A stretch of 33,772 bases of DNA from Acidimicrobiaceae bacterium (GCA_003136185.1 PLDN01000093.1:8333-42104), one strand, 5' to 3'. Positions 15,340 to 23,490 are shown, numbered from the stretch's first letter. Notes: a model not told the origin generated them from the letters alone. Made by a program: numbers and translations.

Positions 15340-16251
15340 TCACACCCCGACTTCGGGTTCTCTCGCCGCTTCGCAGAGTCCCCGCCCAGCCGCGCTCACG
15401 TCGAGCCCACTGGAGCCGTTTTGGACGAGATTGCGCCACCGCTCGGCGATCACCCCGGCAATCGGTGCCGCATCAGCACCCGCGTCGGCTTCAACAAGCT
15501 CGAGATCCTTCAGGGCAAAGTCCAGAGAGAAGTCGGCGCGGAAGTCCCCCTCGAAGATCCTGTCAAGTTTCGCCAACGCATACTTCGAGGCCAGAGGGTT
15601 GTCGCTCAGCGCATCAACCAATGACGCCGGGTTCACGCCCAGGCGCCTCGCGAGGGAAGCCGACTCAGCCGCGCCTTCTGTCTGGAAGGCCAACCAAGTA
15701 TTGAGGATCAGCTTCATACGGCTTCCTGCCCCAACCGCACCAAGCCACATGGTTCTCCTGCCGAGAGCTCCGAACAGGGGCTCGAGGAGCGCAGCGGCGG
15801 ATTGGGGTCCCGAAGCTAGGATGAGAAGCTGGCCGGACTTGGCCGGCCCACGACTTCCGGACACCGGGGCATCGACAAAGGTGACATCCGGTCGACGAGC
15901 GAGGGCGAGGGCGTAGACCCGCTCCGTGCCCTCGACACCAATAGTTGCCATCTGAAGCCAAATCGCACCTGGGCGCATGGCGTCGATTCCCATGGCGTCG
16001 AACATGACCTCGGCGGTCACCTCTGCCGTAGGCAACATGGTCAGTACGACATCCGCGTCAGCGACGGCGTCCGAGATCTCTGCAGTCCCTGTAGCACCGA
16101 GGTCAACGAGCGGCCGTGTCGAGTCCGCGTGCCGGGACCACACGCCGACCTCCACGTTCGAGGCGAGAAGCCGAGCTCCCATCGCTGTTCCCATCGTGCC
16201 GGTGCCAATGACGGCGACGCGCATGCGGCGTTCAGAATCGGGCTTGTTCAT
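15340..16251 (-). CDS. beta-hydroxyacid dehydrogenase (3-hydroxyisobutyrate dehydrogenase family)
   Basis: 303 residues. The Rossmann motif VAVIGTGTMGTAMGARLL (about 13-30) with GVWSRHADST after the second strand suggests NADP(H), because Arg40 sits where NAD enzymes carry an acid. FVDAPVSGSRGPAKSGQL is the substrate-binding signature, and Lys180 in GSRMKLILN is the catalytic lysine with Asn184. Family members oxidise 3-hydroxyisobutyrate, 6-phosphogluconate-like or gamma-hydroxyacids, or act as imine or glyoxylate reductases. The start ATG 16251 has GAAAGGAAG upstream. It is the last gene of the TetR-linked operon, 13 bases after the small membrane peptide gene, so it probably reduces or oxidises a product of the aldo-keto reductase pathway or a xenobiotic. 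Confidence 0.9.
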   Translation of the reverse strand: MNKPDSERRMRVAVIGTGTMGTAMGARLLASNVEVGVWSRHADSTRPLVDLGATGTAEISDAVADADVVLTMLPTAEVTAEVMFDAMGIDAMRPGAIWLQMATIGVEGTERVYALALARRPDVTFVDAPVSGSRGPAKSGQLLILASGPQSAAALLEPLFGALGRRTMWLGAVGAGSRMKLILNTWLAFQTEGAAESASLARRLGVNPASLVDALSDNPLASKYALAKLDRIFEGDFRADFSLDFALKDLELVEADAGADAAPIAGVIAERWRNLVQNGSSGLDVSAAGRGLCEAAREPEVGV

Positions 16252-16264
16252 GGGTTGCTTCCTT

Positions 16265-16387
16265 TCAGTCGAATTCGGGACAAATGTCAGGTGTCATGGA
16301 CGCCAGAGCCACGACGGTAAAGCATGCGATGAGGAAGAACGTTCCAGCCTTTGAGATGGCGTTGAGCAAAGTCAAGAGGGTGCGCAT
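16265..16387 (-). CDS. 40-residue hydrophobic small protein
   Basis: A short gene read from ATG 16387-16385 to TGA 16267-16265: MRTLLTLLNAISKAGTFFLI, then ACFTVVALASMTPDICPEFD. A strong ribosome binding site (GAGAGGAGG, overlapping the stop of the upstream aldo-keto reductase) lies 4 bases before the ATG. The next gene starts 13 bases after its stop with its own ribosome binding site. Residues about 16-31 form one hydrophobic, likely membrane-spanning segment, with a basic residue at each end of the N-terminal part and an acidic C-terminus with a Cys. I know no family for it. Its exact fit between two genes of one operon is the main support. It may be a small membrane partner of the MFS pump (inference). 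Confidence 0.6.
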   Translation of the reverse strand: MRTLLTLLNAISKAGTFFLIACFTVVALASMTPDICPEFD

Positions 16388-16398
16388 CGGTCCTCCTC

Positions 16399-17379
16399 TC
16401 AGACGCTGTCGGGTGTCGGGCCGGCGATGGCCACGGCATCTCGCATTAGGTCGTCGATTCGCGCCATGGCTGCTCCGTCGAGCTCGATCTCGCCCGCCGC
16501 CAGCGCCTCGTCCACGTGGTTGGGATTGCGGGTTCCCACGATGGCCACCTGCACCGCCGGATTGGCCAGCGTCCAGGCGATTGCCAGTTGTCCGAGCGTG
16601 ATCCCGAGCTCGCCGACAGCGAACGCACGAAGGTCGGCAACTACCTGAAGGTTGCGTCGGTAGTCCTCGCCTTGGAAGACGGGGCTCTTAGCCCGCCAGT
16701 CGCCTTGGGCGAAGCGGGTACCCAGTTGGAGGTTTCCGCCGAGCAGTCCATGTGCCAAGGGCCCGTAGACCATGACACCAATGTCCTGGGCAGCGGTGTA
16801 GGGCAGAACGTCCTTTTCGATCTCCCGGCGAAACAGATGGTAGGGAGGCTGCAAAGTCTCGACTGGCAGGCTGGCGCTGAACGTCTCGATCTGTGCTGCG
16901 TCGAAGTTGGACACGCCGACGTGACGGATCTTGCCGGCGGCAACGAGCTTGCCGAGCGCTTCGGCCGTCTCGTCAAACGGCGTCTCGGGGTCCGGCCAAT
17001 GAACCTGGAACAGGTCGACGTAGTCCGTGTCGAGCGCCCGCAGGCTTTGCTCGACGCCTGTCCGGATCCACTCGGCGCTTGCGTCGCGAACCACGCCAGC
17101 GCCCCCCGGTCGGAGGCCACCCTTTGTGGCGATGACCAACTCGTCGCGGTGTCGGCCGCGCAGGGCTTCGGCCAGGAGGGACTCCGAGGCTCCGAAGCCG
17201 TAGGCCTGGGCCGTGTCAAAGAACGACACGCCGCTGTCTGCGGCCCTGCGAATAGCAGCGATGGCGGCTTCCGAGTCCGTCGGCCCCCAGTCCCCTCCGA
17301 GCTGCCACGTCCCGAATGCGATACGTGAGACGAGCAGGTCGGACCTGCCCAGTCTGATCTGATTCATGCTCTGTTTCAT
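16399..17379 (-). CDS. aldo-keto reductase
   Basis: 326-residue TIM-barrel aldo-keto reductase. The catalytic tetrad is Asp55 and Tyr60 (FFDTAQAYGFGASE), Lys86 (IATKGG) and His127 (FQVHWPD). HVGVSNFDAAQIE and the C-terminal VAIVGTRNPNHVDEALAA bind NADPH. It is closest in style to the YghZ/IolS-like or general-stress AKR groups that reduce aldehydes and ketones. ATG 17379 has GAGGAGG 5 bases upstream and overlaps the stop of the MFS transporter gene in the ATGA arrangement. It sits in the TetR-linked operon between the transporter and the small membrane peptide. Confidence 0.93.
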   Translation of the reverse strand: MKQSMNQIRLGRSDLLVSRIAFGTWQLGGDWGPTDSEAAIAAIRRAADSGVSFFDTAQAYGFGASESLLAEALRGRHRDELVIATKGGLRPGGAGVVRDASAEWIRTGVEQSLRALDTDYVDLFQVHWPDPETPFDETAEALGKLVAAGKIRHVGVSNFDAAQIETFSASLPVETLQPPYHLFRREIEKDVLPYTAAQDIGVMVYGPLAHGLLGGNLQLGTRFAQGDWRAKSPVFQGEDYRRNLQVVADLRAFAVGELGITLGQLAIAWTLANPAVQVAIVGTRNPNHVDEALAAGEIELDGAAMARIDDLMRDAVAIAGPTPDSV

Positions 17380-18962
17380 GCTGTCCTCCTCAGTTGGGTC
17401 TGACTTTCGGTTGTGTTGGAAGGGTTCACGGCGTCCAGGTGCGCGACGGCTGTGGACGTTGCGGCCGGCTTTTCTGACCGCGGTACGAACCAGGCGACGA
17501 ACGTGCCGCTCAGCCCGAGGAATGCGGCCACCACCATGGCGGCCCGGTCACCGCTTACCGTCGAGACGCCCGAGCGTGCATGGGCACCTTCGGCGATGGC
17601 TACCAGCACGGCCACGCCGACGGCGGCGCCGACCTGCCGAGTCGTGTTGACGATGCCCCCGACCAGGCCTTGGTCCGCATCGGCCATGCCGCTTGCCGCC
17701 AGGACCGTAGTGCCGAAGACGGCTCCCACCGTCCCGAATCCCACTAGTACGACCGCAGCCAACAGTGGGCTGTAATGCCCGCTTGCCGGCAGGTGCGCCA
17801 GCATCAAGAACCCTGCTCCGGTCGCAACCGTTGCTGCGACCAGCAGGGTGCGCATCCCGAGACGCCGGATCAAGCGGGCGCCGAACATGCCGGCGATGAA
17901 GCCAACCGCCCCTTGTGGAGCGATCACCAGGCCGGAGACGAGCGGGGAGTCATGCAGAGTCTGCTGGAGGTAGAGGGACAGGACCACCAATTCGCCAGCG
18001 CTCCACGCTCCCACCAAGAAGGTGAGAATGCCGGCGGTACGGAGCGCTGGTCGAGCGAGCAGATGGAGATCCACGAGCGGGTGGGGGTGGACTCGCTCGG
18101 TCATTACGAATCCGATCAGGCTCGTCACGGCCAGGGCCACTGCGCCGATGACGAGTGGGTGCTCCCACCCGAGCACCGTGCCTTCCGACACGGCGAACAC
18201 GGCGGCCGCCACCGTGGCCGTTGACAGCAGTCCACCCATGACGTCGACCGGGACACGTGGGGAGCGCTCACGATCATTTGAAATCAGGCGGCGAGTGAGA
18301 AGTGCCGCCGCCAATCCCACAGGCACGTTCACGAGGAAGATCGAGGCCCAACCGAAGTATTGGACGAAGATGCCGCCGAGTACCTGGCCGGCCACGAACC
18401 CGATCGACGCAGTGGCCCCATAAAGACCGAGGGCGCGGGTGCGCTGAGCTCCCTCGGGAAACCGGGCGGTGATGAGGGACAGCGAGGCAGGAGCGACCAT
18501 CGCCGCTCCAACACCCTGGGCGGCGCGGGCGACCACGAGGACGGCCGCGTCGCCCGCCAAGCCAGCAGCGAGGGATGCCCCTGCGAAGACGAGCAGGCCG
18601 AGGACGAACATTCGGCGCCGCCCGAAAATGTCGGCGATGCGGCCCCCCAGAATCAGCAGGCCTCCAAAAGTGATGGCATACATGGTGACCACCCATTGGA
18701 CGGAGTCCCCTCCGAATCCCAGAGCGTCTCGAATTGACGGCAAGGCGACGTTGACGATGCTGAAATCGAGGACGACCATGAACGACGCCACAAGCACGAG
18801 GGTGAGCGCTGGTGCGGAGAGCCCTCGCTTGGCCTCCGACGTAGCGGCTCTCGAGATTGTTGTGGACACCGGGCCCGCTGGAGTTGACCGTTTGACGGCT
18901 CCTCCAGGCGCTTGCCTGGGATCGTCATGGCATCTCTGGCGCTCAGTCTGAACGGTTGACAC
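17376..18962 (-). CDS. MFS transporter, DHA2 (EmrB/QacA, 14-TM) family
   Basis: 528 residues from GTG 18962, chosen for the GGAGGTGA ribosome binding site 5 bases upstream; a longer frame to 19055 would overlap the tetR start. After a cytoplasmic N-terminus of about 55 residues come 14 likely membrane segments. MVVLDFSIVNVALPSI is the DHA2 motif in helix 1 (acidic residue in a VLD.xIVNVALP context), GGRIADIFGRRRMF is the MFS motif A, and GLYGATASIGFVAGQVLGG is motif C of drug antiporters. It likely exports a toxic organic compound by proton antiport. It is the first gene of the operon, divergent from the TetR regulator across 65 bases, a standard pump/repressor layout. Confidence 0.93.
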   Translation of the reverse strand: MSTVQTERQRCHDDPRQAPGGAVKRSTPAGPVSTTISRAATSEAKRGLSAPALTLVLVASFMVVLDFSIVNVALPSIRDALGFGGDSVQWVVTMYAITFGGLLILGGRIADIFGRRRMFVLGLLVFAGASLAAGLAGDAAVLVVARAAQGVGAAMVAPASLSLITARFPEGAQRTRALGLYGATASIGFVAGQVLGGIFVQYFGWASIFLVNVPVGLAAALLTRRLISNDRERSPRVPVDVMGGLLSTATVAAAVFAVSEGTVLGWEHPLVIGAVALAVTSLIGFVMTERVHPHPLVDLHLLARPALRTAGILTFLVGAWSAGELVVLSLYLQQTLHDSPLVSGLVIAPQGAVGFIAGMFGARLIRRLGMRTLLVAATVATGAGFLMLAHLPASGHYSPLLAAVVLVGFGTVGAVFGTTVLAASGMADADQGLVGGIVNTTRQVGAAVGVAVLVAIAEGAHARSGVSTVSGDRAAMVVAAFLGLSGTFVAWFVPRSEKPAATSTAVAHLDAVNPSNTTESQTQLRRTA

Positions 18963-19027
18963 GAAGCTCACCTCCCGATATAGGAACGATACGTACAGTA
19001 CCGTAAATACGTGTACAATGCAACACG
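18963..19027. promoter_or_regulatory. divergent operator/promoter region between MFS pump and tetR
   Basis: 65 bases. TACAAT at 19014-19019 is 8 bases before the tetR ATG and there is no ribosome binding site, so tetR is probably leaderless. The perfect 9-base palindrome GTACAGTAC (18993-19001) lies in the spacer upstream, inside a richer set of GTAC/ATACGT repeats (ATACGT at 18989 and 19007). TetR operators often have this GTACnGTAC character. Binding here would repress both directions. Confidence 0.6.
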
Positions 19028-19645
19028 ATGACTGAACGTCGTATTCCAGCCGCACCCGGACGAGGCCGACCCCGGAGCGAGCGATCTCATCGCGCCATCC
19101 TGCAAGCCACCGAAGAGCTTCTCGAGGAGCGTGGGTTCGTCGACCTGACCATGGAGGAGGTGGCTGTCCGGGCTCAGGTGAGCAAGGCCACCATCTATCG
19201 GCGGTGGCCGACCAAGGGCACGCTCGTGTTCGACGCTTTCGGGGCGCAATTCCTGGCCCGACAGCCGCTGCCGGATACGGGCAGCCTGCGCGGCGATCTC
19301 CTCGCTTCCCTACGGTCGTGGATCCGCGTGGTCAAAGGCACCGTGACGGGGCGCACCCTTGTCGGGCTCATCGCAGAAGTGCAACGAGACCCTGAACTGG
19401 CCGAGGTGTGGAGCGAGCGGTTTGTGCGTCAAGTCCGAGCCCAGCATCGGCTCATGATCGATCGGGCCGTCGAGCGAGGTGAGATCCCCTCAGATACCGA
19501 CGCCGATGTCACACTCGACCTGCTCTTCGGCTCGGCCTACCACCGGCTCCTGCAATCGCACCTCACGCTGTCCGACCGATTCGCCCAGTCTGTAGTCGAC
19601 ACCATTGTGAAGGGGTTGTCATCCGACGCCGACGGGTCGCGCTAA
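19028..19645 (+). CDS. TetR/AcrR-family transcriptional regulator
   Basis: 205 residues. A basic N-terminal arm (GRGRPRSERSH) is followed by the TetR helix-turn-helix at about 20-66: AILQATEELLEERGFVDLTMEEVAVRAQVSKATIYRRWPTKGTL. The C-terminal ligand/dimer domain resembles the TetR_C_16-like group (RTLVGLIAEVQRDPELAEVW, FGSAYHRLLQSHLTL). The tryptophan in YRRWPTKG is typical of this subgroup. Being divergent from the pump operon, it most likely represses the pump and itself until an effector binds. The effector is unknown; it is probably a substrate of the pump or of the two reductases. Confidence 0.93.
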   Translation: MTERRIPAAPGRGRPRSERSHRAILQATEELLEERGFVDLTMEEVAVRAQVSKATIYRRWPTKGTLVFDAFGAQFLARQPLPDTGSLRGDLLASLRSWIRVVKGTVTGRTLVGLIAEVQRDPELAEVWSERFVRQVRAQHRLMIDRAVERGEIPSDTDADVTLDLLFGSAYHRLLQSHLTLSDRFAQSVVDTIVKGLSSDADGSR

Positions 19646-19701
19646 GCGTCGTGCAGGCTCTCGTTTGTCGGCTGTCGAACCGGGAGCTCGGACATGTCGG
19701 G

Positions 19702-19896
19702 TCAAGCAGCGGGAGGCCGGCCCCGCTTGGGCAAGGGCCCAGCCTTCTTAGGCATTCGCCCGGCGTCGTCGAGGGCCCGGCGCAGCAGCATCTCGATGTG
19801 GGCATTTAGGCTGCGGAACTCATCGGCCGCCCACCGGGCGAGGGCATCATGGACAGTGGGATCAATCCGCAGCAGTACCTGCTTCCGGTCATTCAC
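19702..19896 (-). CDS. ribbon-helix-helix (Arc/HicB-like) small DNA-binding protein
   Basis: 64 residues from GTG 19896. RKQVLLRIDPTVHDALARWAADEFRSLNAHIEMLLRRALDDAG is a clear ribbon-helix-helix core: one short strand (QVLLRI), helix A (PTVHDALARWAADE) and helix B (LNAHIEMLLRRAL). A basic tail, PKKAGPLPKRGRPP, follows. It lies 3 bases after the stop of the SPFH gene and is surely co-transcribed with it. No toxin-like ORF is adjacent, so it is not an obvious toxin-antitoxin pair. It could autoregulate the operon through the palindrome at 20849-20867 (inference). Confidence 0.8.
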   Translation of the reverse strand: MNDRKQVLLRIDPTVHDALARWAADEFRSLNAHIEMLLRRALDDAGRMPKKAGPLPKRGRPPAA

Positions 19897-19899
19897 CGA

Positions 19900-20817
19900 T
19901 TACGAGTAGAGAGTGCCGGTGTTGACTACTGGCGAAGCTGGTTGGTCACTGCAAAGAACGACCATCAGATTGCTCACCATCGCCGCTTTGCGCTCCTCGT
20001 CAAGGTCGACGATGTCGCGCTCTCTCAGCCTGTCGAGCGCCAGTTCCACCATCCCGACCGCGCCGTCGACGATACGAGACCGAGCGGCGACGACGGCATT
20101 GGCCTGCTGCCGGCGCAGCATGGCCTGGGCGATCTCCGACGCGTAGGCAAGATGGCTGATGCGCACCTCGACGATCTCCAGACCGGCAATGGCGACGCGC
20201 TGGGCCATCTCCTCGGCAAGCTCGCCAGCGACGATGTCGGTCGAGCCGCGCAGTGACAGGCCACTTTCTGCGGGGTCGTCGTATGGATGCCTGGTGGCGA
20301 CGTGCCGTAGAGCTGACTCGGCCTGGACACGCACAAAATTGAGGTAGTCATCGACGGCGTAGAGAGCGCGCGAGGTATCGGCAACCTGCCAGACGACAAT
20401 GGAGGCGATCTCCACGGGATTGCCGTCGGCGTCGTTCACCTTCAGATGGTTCGTCTCGAAATTCCTGACCCGAGTGCTCACCTCTTTGCGGTCGGAGAGG
20501 GGCAGGATCCACGCCAGGCCGGTCCTGCGCACTGTGCCGACGTAGCTGCCGAAGAAGCGCACGACCTTGGTTTGGCCAGGCTGCACGATGACGAGCGAGC
20601 CCAAGACGACACACGCCAAGACAATCACCCCGCTCGCGACGGCAACCTCTTTGTGCTGGGCGAGCAACACGGTCGCCGCGATACAGGCGGCGATGACGAG
20701 GACGCCGAACCATCCGCTGACGGCCCACGCTTGCCGCTCGTGTATCTCGACGCGGGTTCCCGAATGACCGACCGGCGTCGCCTCGGGGTCGAGGTAGGGC
20801 TGGGCTGACTGATCCAT
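19900..20817 (-). CDS. SPFH/band-7 domain membrane protein
   Basis: 305 residues from ATG 20817 ([10 protein letters not shown]), chosen for GGGAGG 5 bases upstream. Two membrane segments at about 34-53 and 58-78 are followed by an SPFH domain: [30 protein letters not shown] starts it, and [40 protein letters not shown] is the core. [45 protein letters not shown] is the coiled-coil flank. SPFH proteins form membrane-bound oligomeric rings or microdomains and chaperone proteases or signalling proteins. No NfeD or FtsH partner is beside it; its only operon partner is the ribbon-helix-helix protein downstream. Confidence 0.92.
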   Translation of the reverse strand: MDQSAQPYLDPEATPVGHSGTRVEIHERQAWAVSGWFGVLVIAACIAATVLLAQHKEVAVASGVIVLACVVLGSLVIVQPGQTKVVRFFGSYVGTVRRTGLAWILPLSDRKEVSTRVRNFETNHLKVNDADGNPVEIASIVVWQVADTSRALYAVDDYLNFVRVQAESALRHVATRHPYDDPAESGLSLRGSTDIVAGELAEEMAQRVAIAGLEIVEVRISHLAYASEIAQAMLRRQQANAVVAARSRIVDGAVGMVELALDRLRERDIVDLDEERKAAMVSNLMVVLCSDQPASPVVNTGTLYS

Positions 20818-20848
20818 GATTCCTCCCTGGAGAGCGGGCTCACTAAAC

Positions 20849-20867
20849 TGATATCGCCACGCTATCA
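20849..20867. promoter_or_regulatory. imperfect palindrome upstream of the SPFH operon (putative operator)
   Basis: TGATATCGCCACGCTATCA, with arms matching at TGATA.CG / CG.TATCA (7 of 9 positions), 32-50 bases before the SPFH ATG, where a promoter would be. It is a candidate site for the ribbon-helix-helix protein encoded by the same operon. Confidence 0.4.
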
Positions 20868-21144
20868 CTTTCTCTCCCTTCGCGGGCGACTGCCCGACTC
20901 ACCCGCCCGGAAAACGCTCGCATCGAGTGATGGTTGACCTGGAGCACTCGTCCCGACCCTCTGTGTCAACCTCAACTGAGACGGATTGTCGAGGCGTACC
21001 CTCTAATGTTTCGTGCGTGTCCTGCCGATACTCTCTGAGATCCCTCTGGGTGATTGAGCAGGATCTATGAGCATTGCCGGGTTCGAATACGAGCTTGTGA
21101 GGAGATAGCCGGTCACCTGACCGGAGACGCGGGGGCCAATCGAA
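20868..21144. promoter_or_regulatory. intergenic region upstream of the GAF-GGDEF gene
   Basis: About 280 bases between divergent genes (328 counted from the SPFH start codon) with no convincing coding frame. It contains a 7-bp inverted repeat GGTTGAC (20932-20938) / GTCAACC (20965-20971) with 26 bases between, and a compact hairpin CCGGTCA-CC-TGACCGG (21109-21124) 20 bases before the GGDEF start. No clear -35/-10 pair and no strong ribosome binding site were seen. The hairpin lies where it could affect translation. Confidence 0.4.
21109..21124 (+). repeat. perfect-arm inverted repeat before the GGDEF start
   Basis: CCGGTCA/TGACCGG, 7-bp arms around CC. With a 2-base centre it would fold as a 6-bp stem and 4-base loop in RNA, or serve as a dyad protein site in DNA. 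It lies between a purine-rich GTGAGGAGAT stretch and the ATG at 21145. Confidence 0.5.
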
Positions 21145-23490
21145 ATGGCAAGTGGGCTGCAATCGGTGGCGGGAGTCGCCGTTAGGCCCGTGATGGATCT
21201 AAGTGACCGGCGCGTCATCGCGTACCAAGCCAGCCCGCGGACTGCGAGAGGCGAGGCATCGCCGATGGCACTCCTCGACGCGGCTCTCTCGCTCGCGACC
21301 GCGGCTGCTCCAGCCCCGCTGCTCGTGAACGTTCATCCATCGCTCCTCGTGAGCCCGACGTTCGATCCGATCGCCCATATCCGGGCGGCGAAATGTGCTC
21401 CGTCCGAAGTTGTCTGGATGTTGCCCGAGCCGCGCCGCGGGCTGGCGGACGAGCCAGACCCTCCGGAGACGCGCATCCTCGCAGCAGCTGTCCGGCGGAC
21501 CGCTGCCACCCTCCGGGGTGCGGGCTTCAGAGTCGGCCTCGACGGTGTAGGCGTCTTGACCGTCTCGTGGGCGGAGGTGGTTGATACGCGGCCGGCGTTT
21601 CTCTTGATGGAGCCAGAGCTGACCTCTCGGCCCTTCGACGACGCATACAAGGCCGCCCTTGCAGGCCTTCTTGCCTTCGTCGGCCACCTCGGGGCGCGGC
21701 TCGTCGCTCAGGGAATCGACAGCGACGAGGCCGCAAGGCATTTCATGGACGTCGGGGTCTTCTACGGGATCGGCGACTATCTGCACGGTCCAGTTGTCCT
21801 TGACGACGAACTCGCCGTCGAGGGTGACGTCGTCGTTCGCCCGTCCTGGTTCCGGGAGCGGGCGGTCCGCCGGCTCTCGGCCGGTGCCGAGGACGGAGGC
21901 GTCCACTTCCTACCGAAGCCGCCGCGGCCCGCTGTCATCGACGACAGGCGTCTGGCAGGGCTCCTGACGGAGTGGTCGGGTGAGCTGGCGAACGTCGAGG
22001 ACCCGGACGCAGTGCTGACACTCCTGGCGGACATCGTCCCGCGCGTCGTCAGCTTCGATCGTCTTGCGATCTTCGAAGCAGACTGGGATCGCTACGTGCT
22101 CGGGCCGAAGGTCCTTATCGGTGAGGAGCTCCAGCCGCTCGTGAGCGTCACTCACACGCTGAACACGGGGATCACGGGCTGGGCGTTCTTGCAGGGGACG
22201 CCGTACCGCTGTGGCAGGACGACAGACCACCCCGAAGCTGCTCCTATCCCCGGGCAGGAAACATCTGACGAATCCATGCTCGTGATCCCGCTGACCTCTG
22301 GCGACCGGCGCCTCGGCGTCCTCGACCTGTGGCGAGACGGCGCGGACCGGTTCTCGGACGAGGATCTCGAGCGGGCGATCCTGGTCGGCCAGCTCGGCGC
22401 CGATGCGTGGCGAAGCGCCGAGCTGCGGGCAGAGGTCGCCGAGCGAGTTGTCACCGACAACGTGACAGGTCTGCTGAACAAGCGGTGGTGGGACGAGCTG
22501 GCTTCCCGTGAAGCCGCTCAGGCGATCCGGACCAAGAGCAGCATCGCGGTGCTCCTCGTCGACCTCGACGGGTTCAAAGCCGTCAACGACTCGCACGGGC
22601 ACGCGAGCGGCGACATCGTACTGAAGCACGTGGCACGAGCTCTTGCCACGACCGTCCGATCGGGCGACGCCGTGATCAGGTACGGAGGAGACGAGTTCAT
22701 CCTTCTCTTGCGGGACTGCGACGAGGCCGGCGCCATCGAGGTCGCGACCGAAGTGCAGGTCGCGCTTGCACGCGTGTCAGGGCCCGGAGGCGGGGAATCT
22801 CCGGTGACGGCATCGATCGGCATCTCGCTTTTTCCCGAGCACGGACCGACGCTCGAGGACGTCGCCATAAACGCGGATACGGCCATGTACCGGGCCAAAG
22901 CGGCGGGTCGAGACCAGGTGGTCTGCTACTCGCCAGCCGAGCGCGATGACGACGTTGGCCGGCCACCGCCCCTCCAAGCGATGCCGAGCCAGATCGACAG
23001 CACACTCGAGTCGGCCGGGCTCAGACCACATCTCCGCCAGGAGTTGGAGGACCAGTACCGGCGCCTCGAGGCGGCCCAACAAGTGTCGCGTATAGGCAGC
23101 TTCGAGATGGACCTCGGATCCGCCACTCTGGAATGGTCGTCCGAGCTACGGCGGATCCTCTGTGTGGCAGACGAGGAAGAACCCGCTCTCGCCACGATCG
23201 TCGACCGCATCCACCCTGAAGACCTGCAGCGGTACGCCGAGGCGTTGCGCCTGTGGGTCGAGGCTGGGACGGGCAACTTCGAGCTCGGGTTCCGGTTCAC
23301 CTGCCCCCATGGCCATGTCCGCTCGGTCTACATGCGCCAACTGATCCGCGAACTCGACGACGGCCGGCGCTTGCTCACGGGCACTTTCCAGGAGTTGGCC
23401 AACCCGACGTACTACGCCTCGCCGCGATCGGTGACCCTCACGGCTGCAAACCGGGCAGAATCATCCGATGGTGGCAGACGAGGCAGGTGA
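21145..23490 (+). CDS. degenerate EAL - GAF - GGDEF - PAS protein (diguanylate cyclase)
   Basis: 781 residues. 12-225 has the fold pattern of an EAL domain, but every catalytic motif is changed: AYQAS for YEAL, WMLPEP for LEITE, GLDGVG for DDFG, LLMEPEL for IKID, AQGID for EGVE. It is thus probably a sensory or binding module. A GAF domain (about 270-435) follows. The GGDEF domain (about 440-600) has YGGDEF at 513-518, an I-site R505xxD508 and the metal-site strand VLLVDLDGFKAVND, so it should make c-di-GMP and be product-inhibited. A PAS_3-type fold (about 645-750: RIGSFEMDLGSATLEWSSELRR, IHPEDLQRY) sits after the GGDEF, an unusual order. No membrane segments. The same PAS type recurs in the convergent gene at 24087-26927. 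Confidence 0.92.
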   Translation: MASGLQSVAGVAVRPVMDLSDRRVIAYQASPRTARGEASPMALLDAALSLATAAAPAPLLVNVHPSLLVSPTFDPIAHIRAAKCAPSEVVWMLPEPRRGLADEPDPPETRILAAAVRRTAATLRGAGFRVGLDGVGVLTVSWAEVVDTRPAFLLMEPELTSRPFDDAYKAALAGLLAFVGHLGARLVAQGIDSDEAARHFMDVGVFYGIGDYLHGPVVLDDELAVEGDVVVRPSWFRERAVRRLSAGAEDGGVHFLPKPPRPAVIDDRRLAGLLTEWSGELANVEDPDAVLTLLADIVPRVVSFDRLAIFEADWDRYVLGPKVLIGEELQPLVSVTHTLNTGITGWAFLQGTPYRCGRTTDHPEAAPIPGQETSDESMLVIPLTSGDRRLGVLDLWRDGADRFSDEDLERAILVGQLGADAWRSAELRAEVAERVVTDNVTGLLNKRWWDELASREAAQAIRTKSSIAVLLVDLDGFKAVNDSHGHASGDIVLKHVARALATTVRSGDAVIRYGGDEFILLLRDCDEAGAIEVATEVQVALARVSGPGGGESPVTASIGISLFPEHGPTLEDVAINADTAMYRAKAAGRDQVVCYSPAERDDDVGRPPPLQAMPSQIDSTLESAGLRPHLRQELEDQYRRLEAAQQVSRIGSFEMDLGSATLEWSSELRRILCVADEEEPALATIVDRIHPEDLQRYAEALRLWVEAGTGNFELGFRFTCPHGHVRSVYMRQLIRELDDGRRLLTGTFQELANPTYYASPRSVTLTAANRAESSDGGRRGR

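Noticed and set aside
19702-20817. toxin-antitoxin pair
   Set aside because: The ribbon-helix-helix protein is antitoxin-like, but its partner is a full SPFH membrane protein and not a toxin fold.
21072-21092. GGTTCGAAT resembling a tRNA T-loop
   Set aside because: The flanking bases do not form a 5-bp T-stem, and no acceptor, D or anticodon arm can be drawn around it.
20868-21144. c-di-GMP (GEMM) riboswitch before the GGDEF gene
   Set aside because: None of the conserved core segments of that riboswitch is present; only a simple hairpin is seen.
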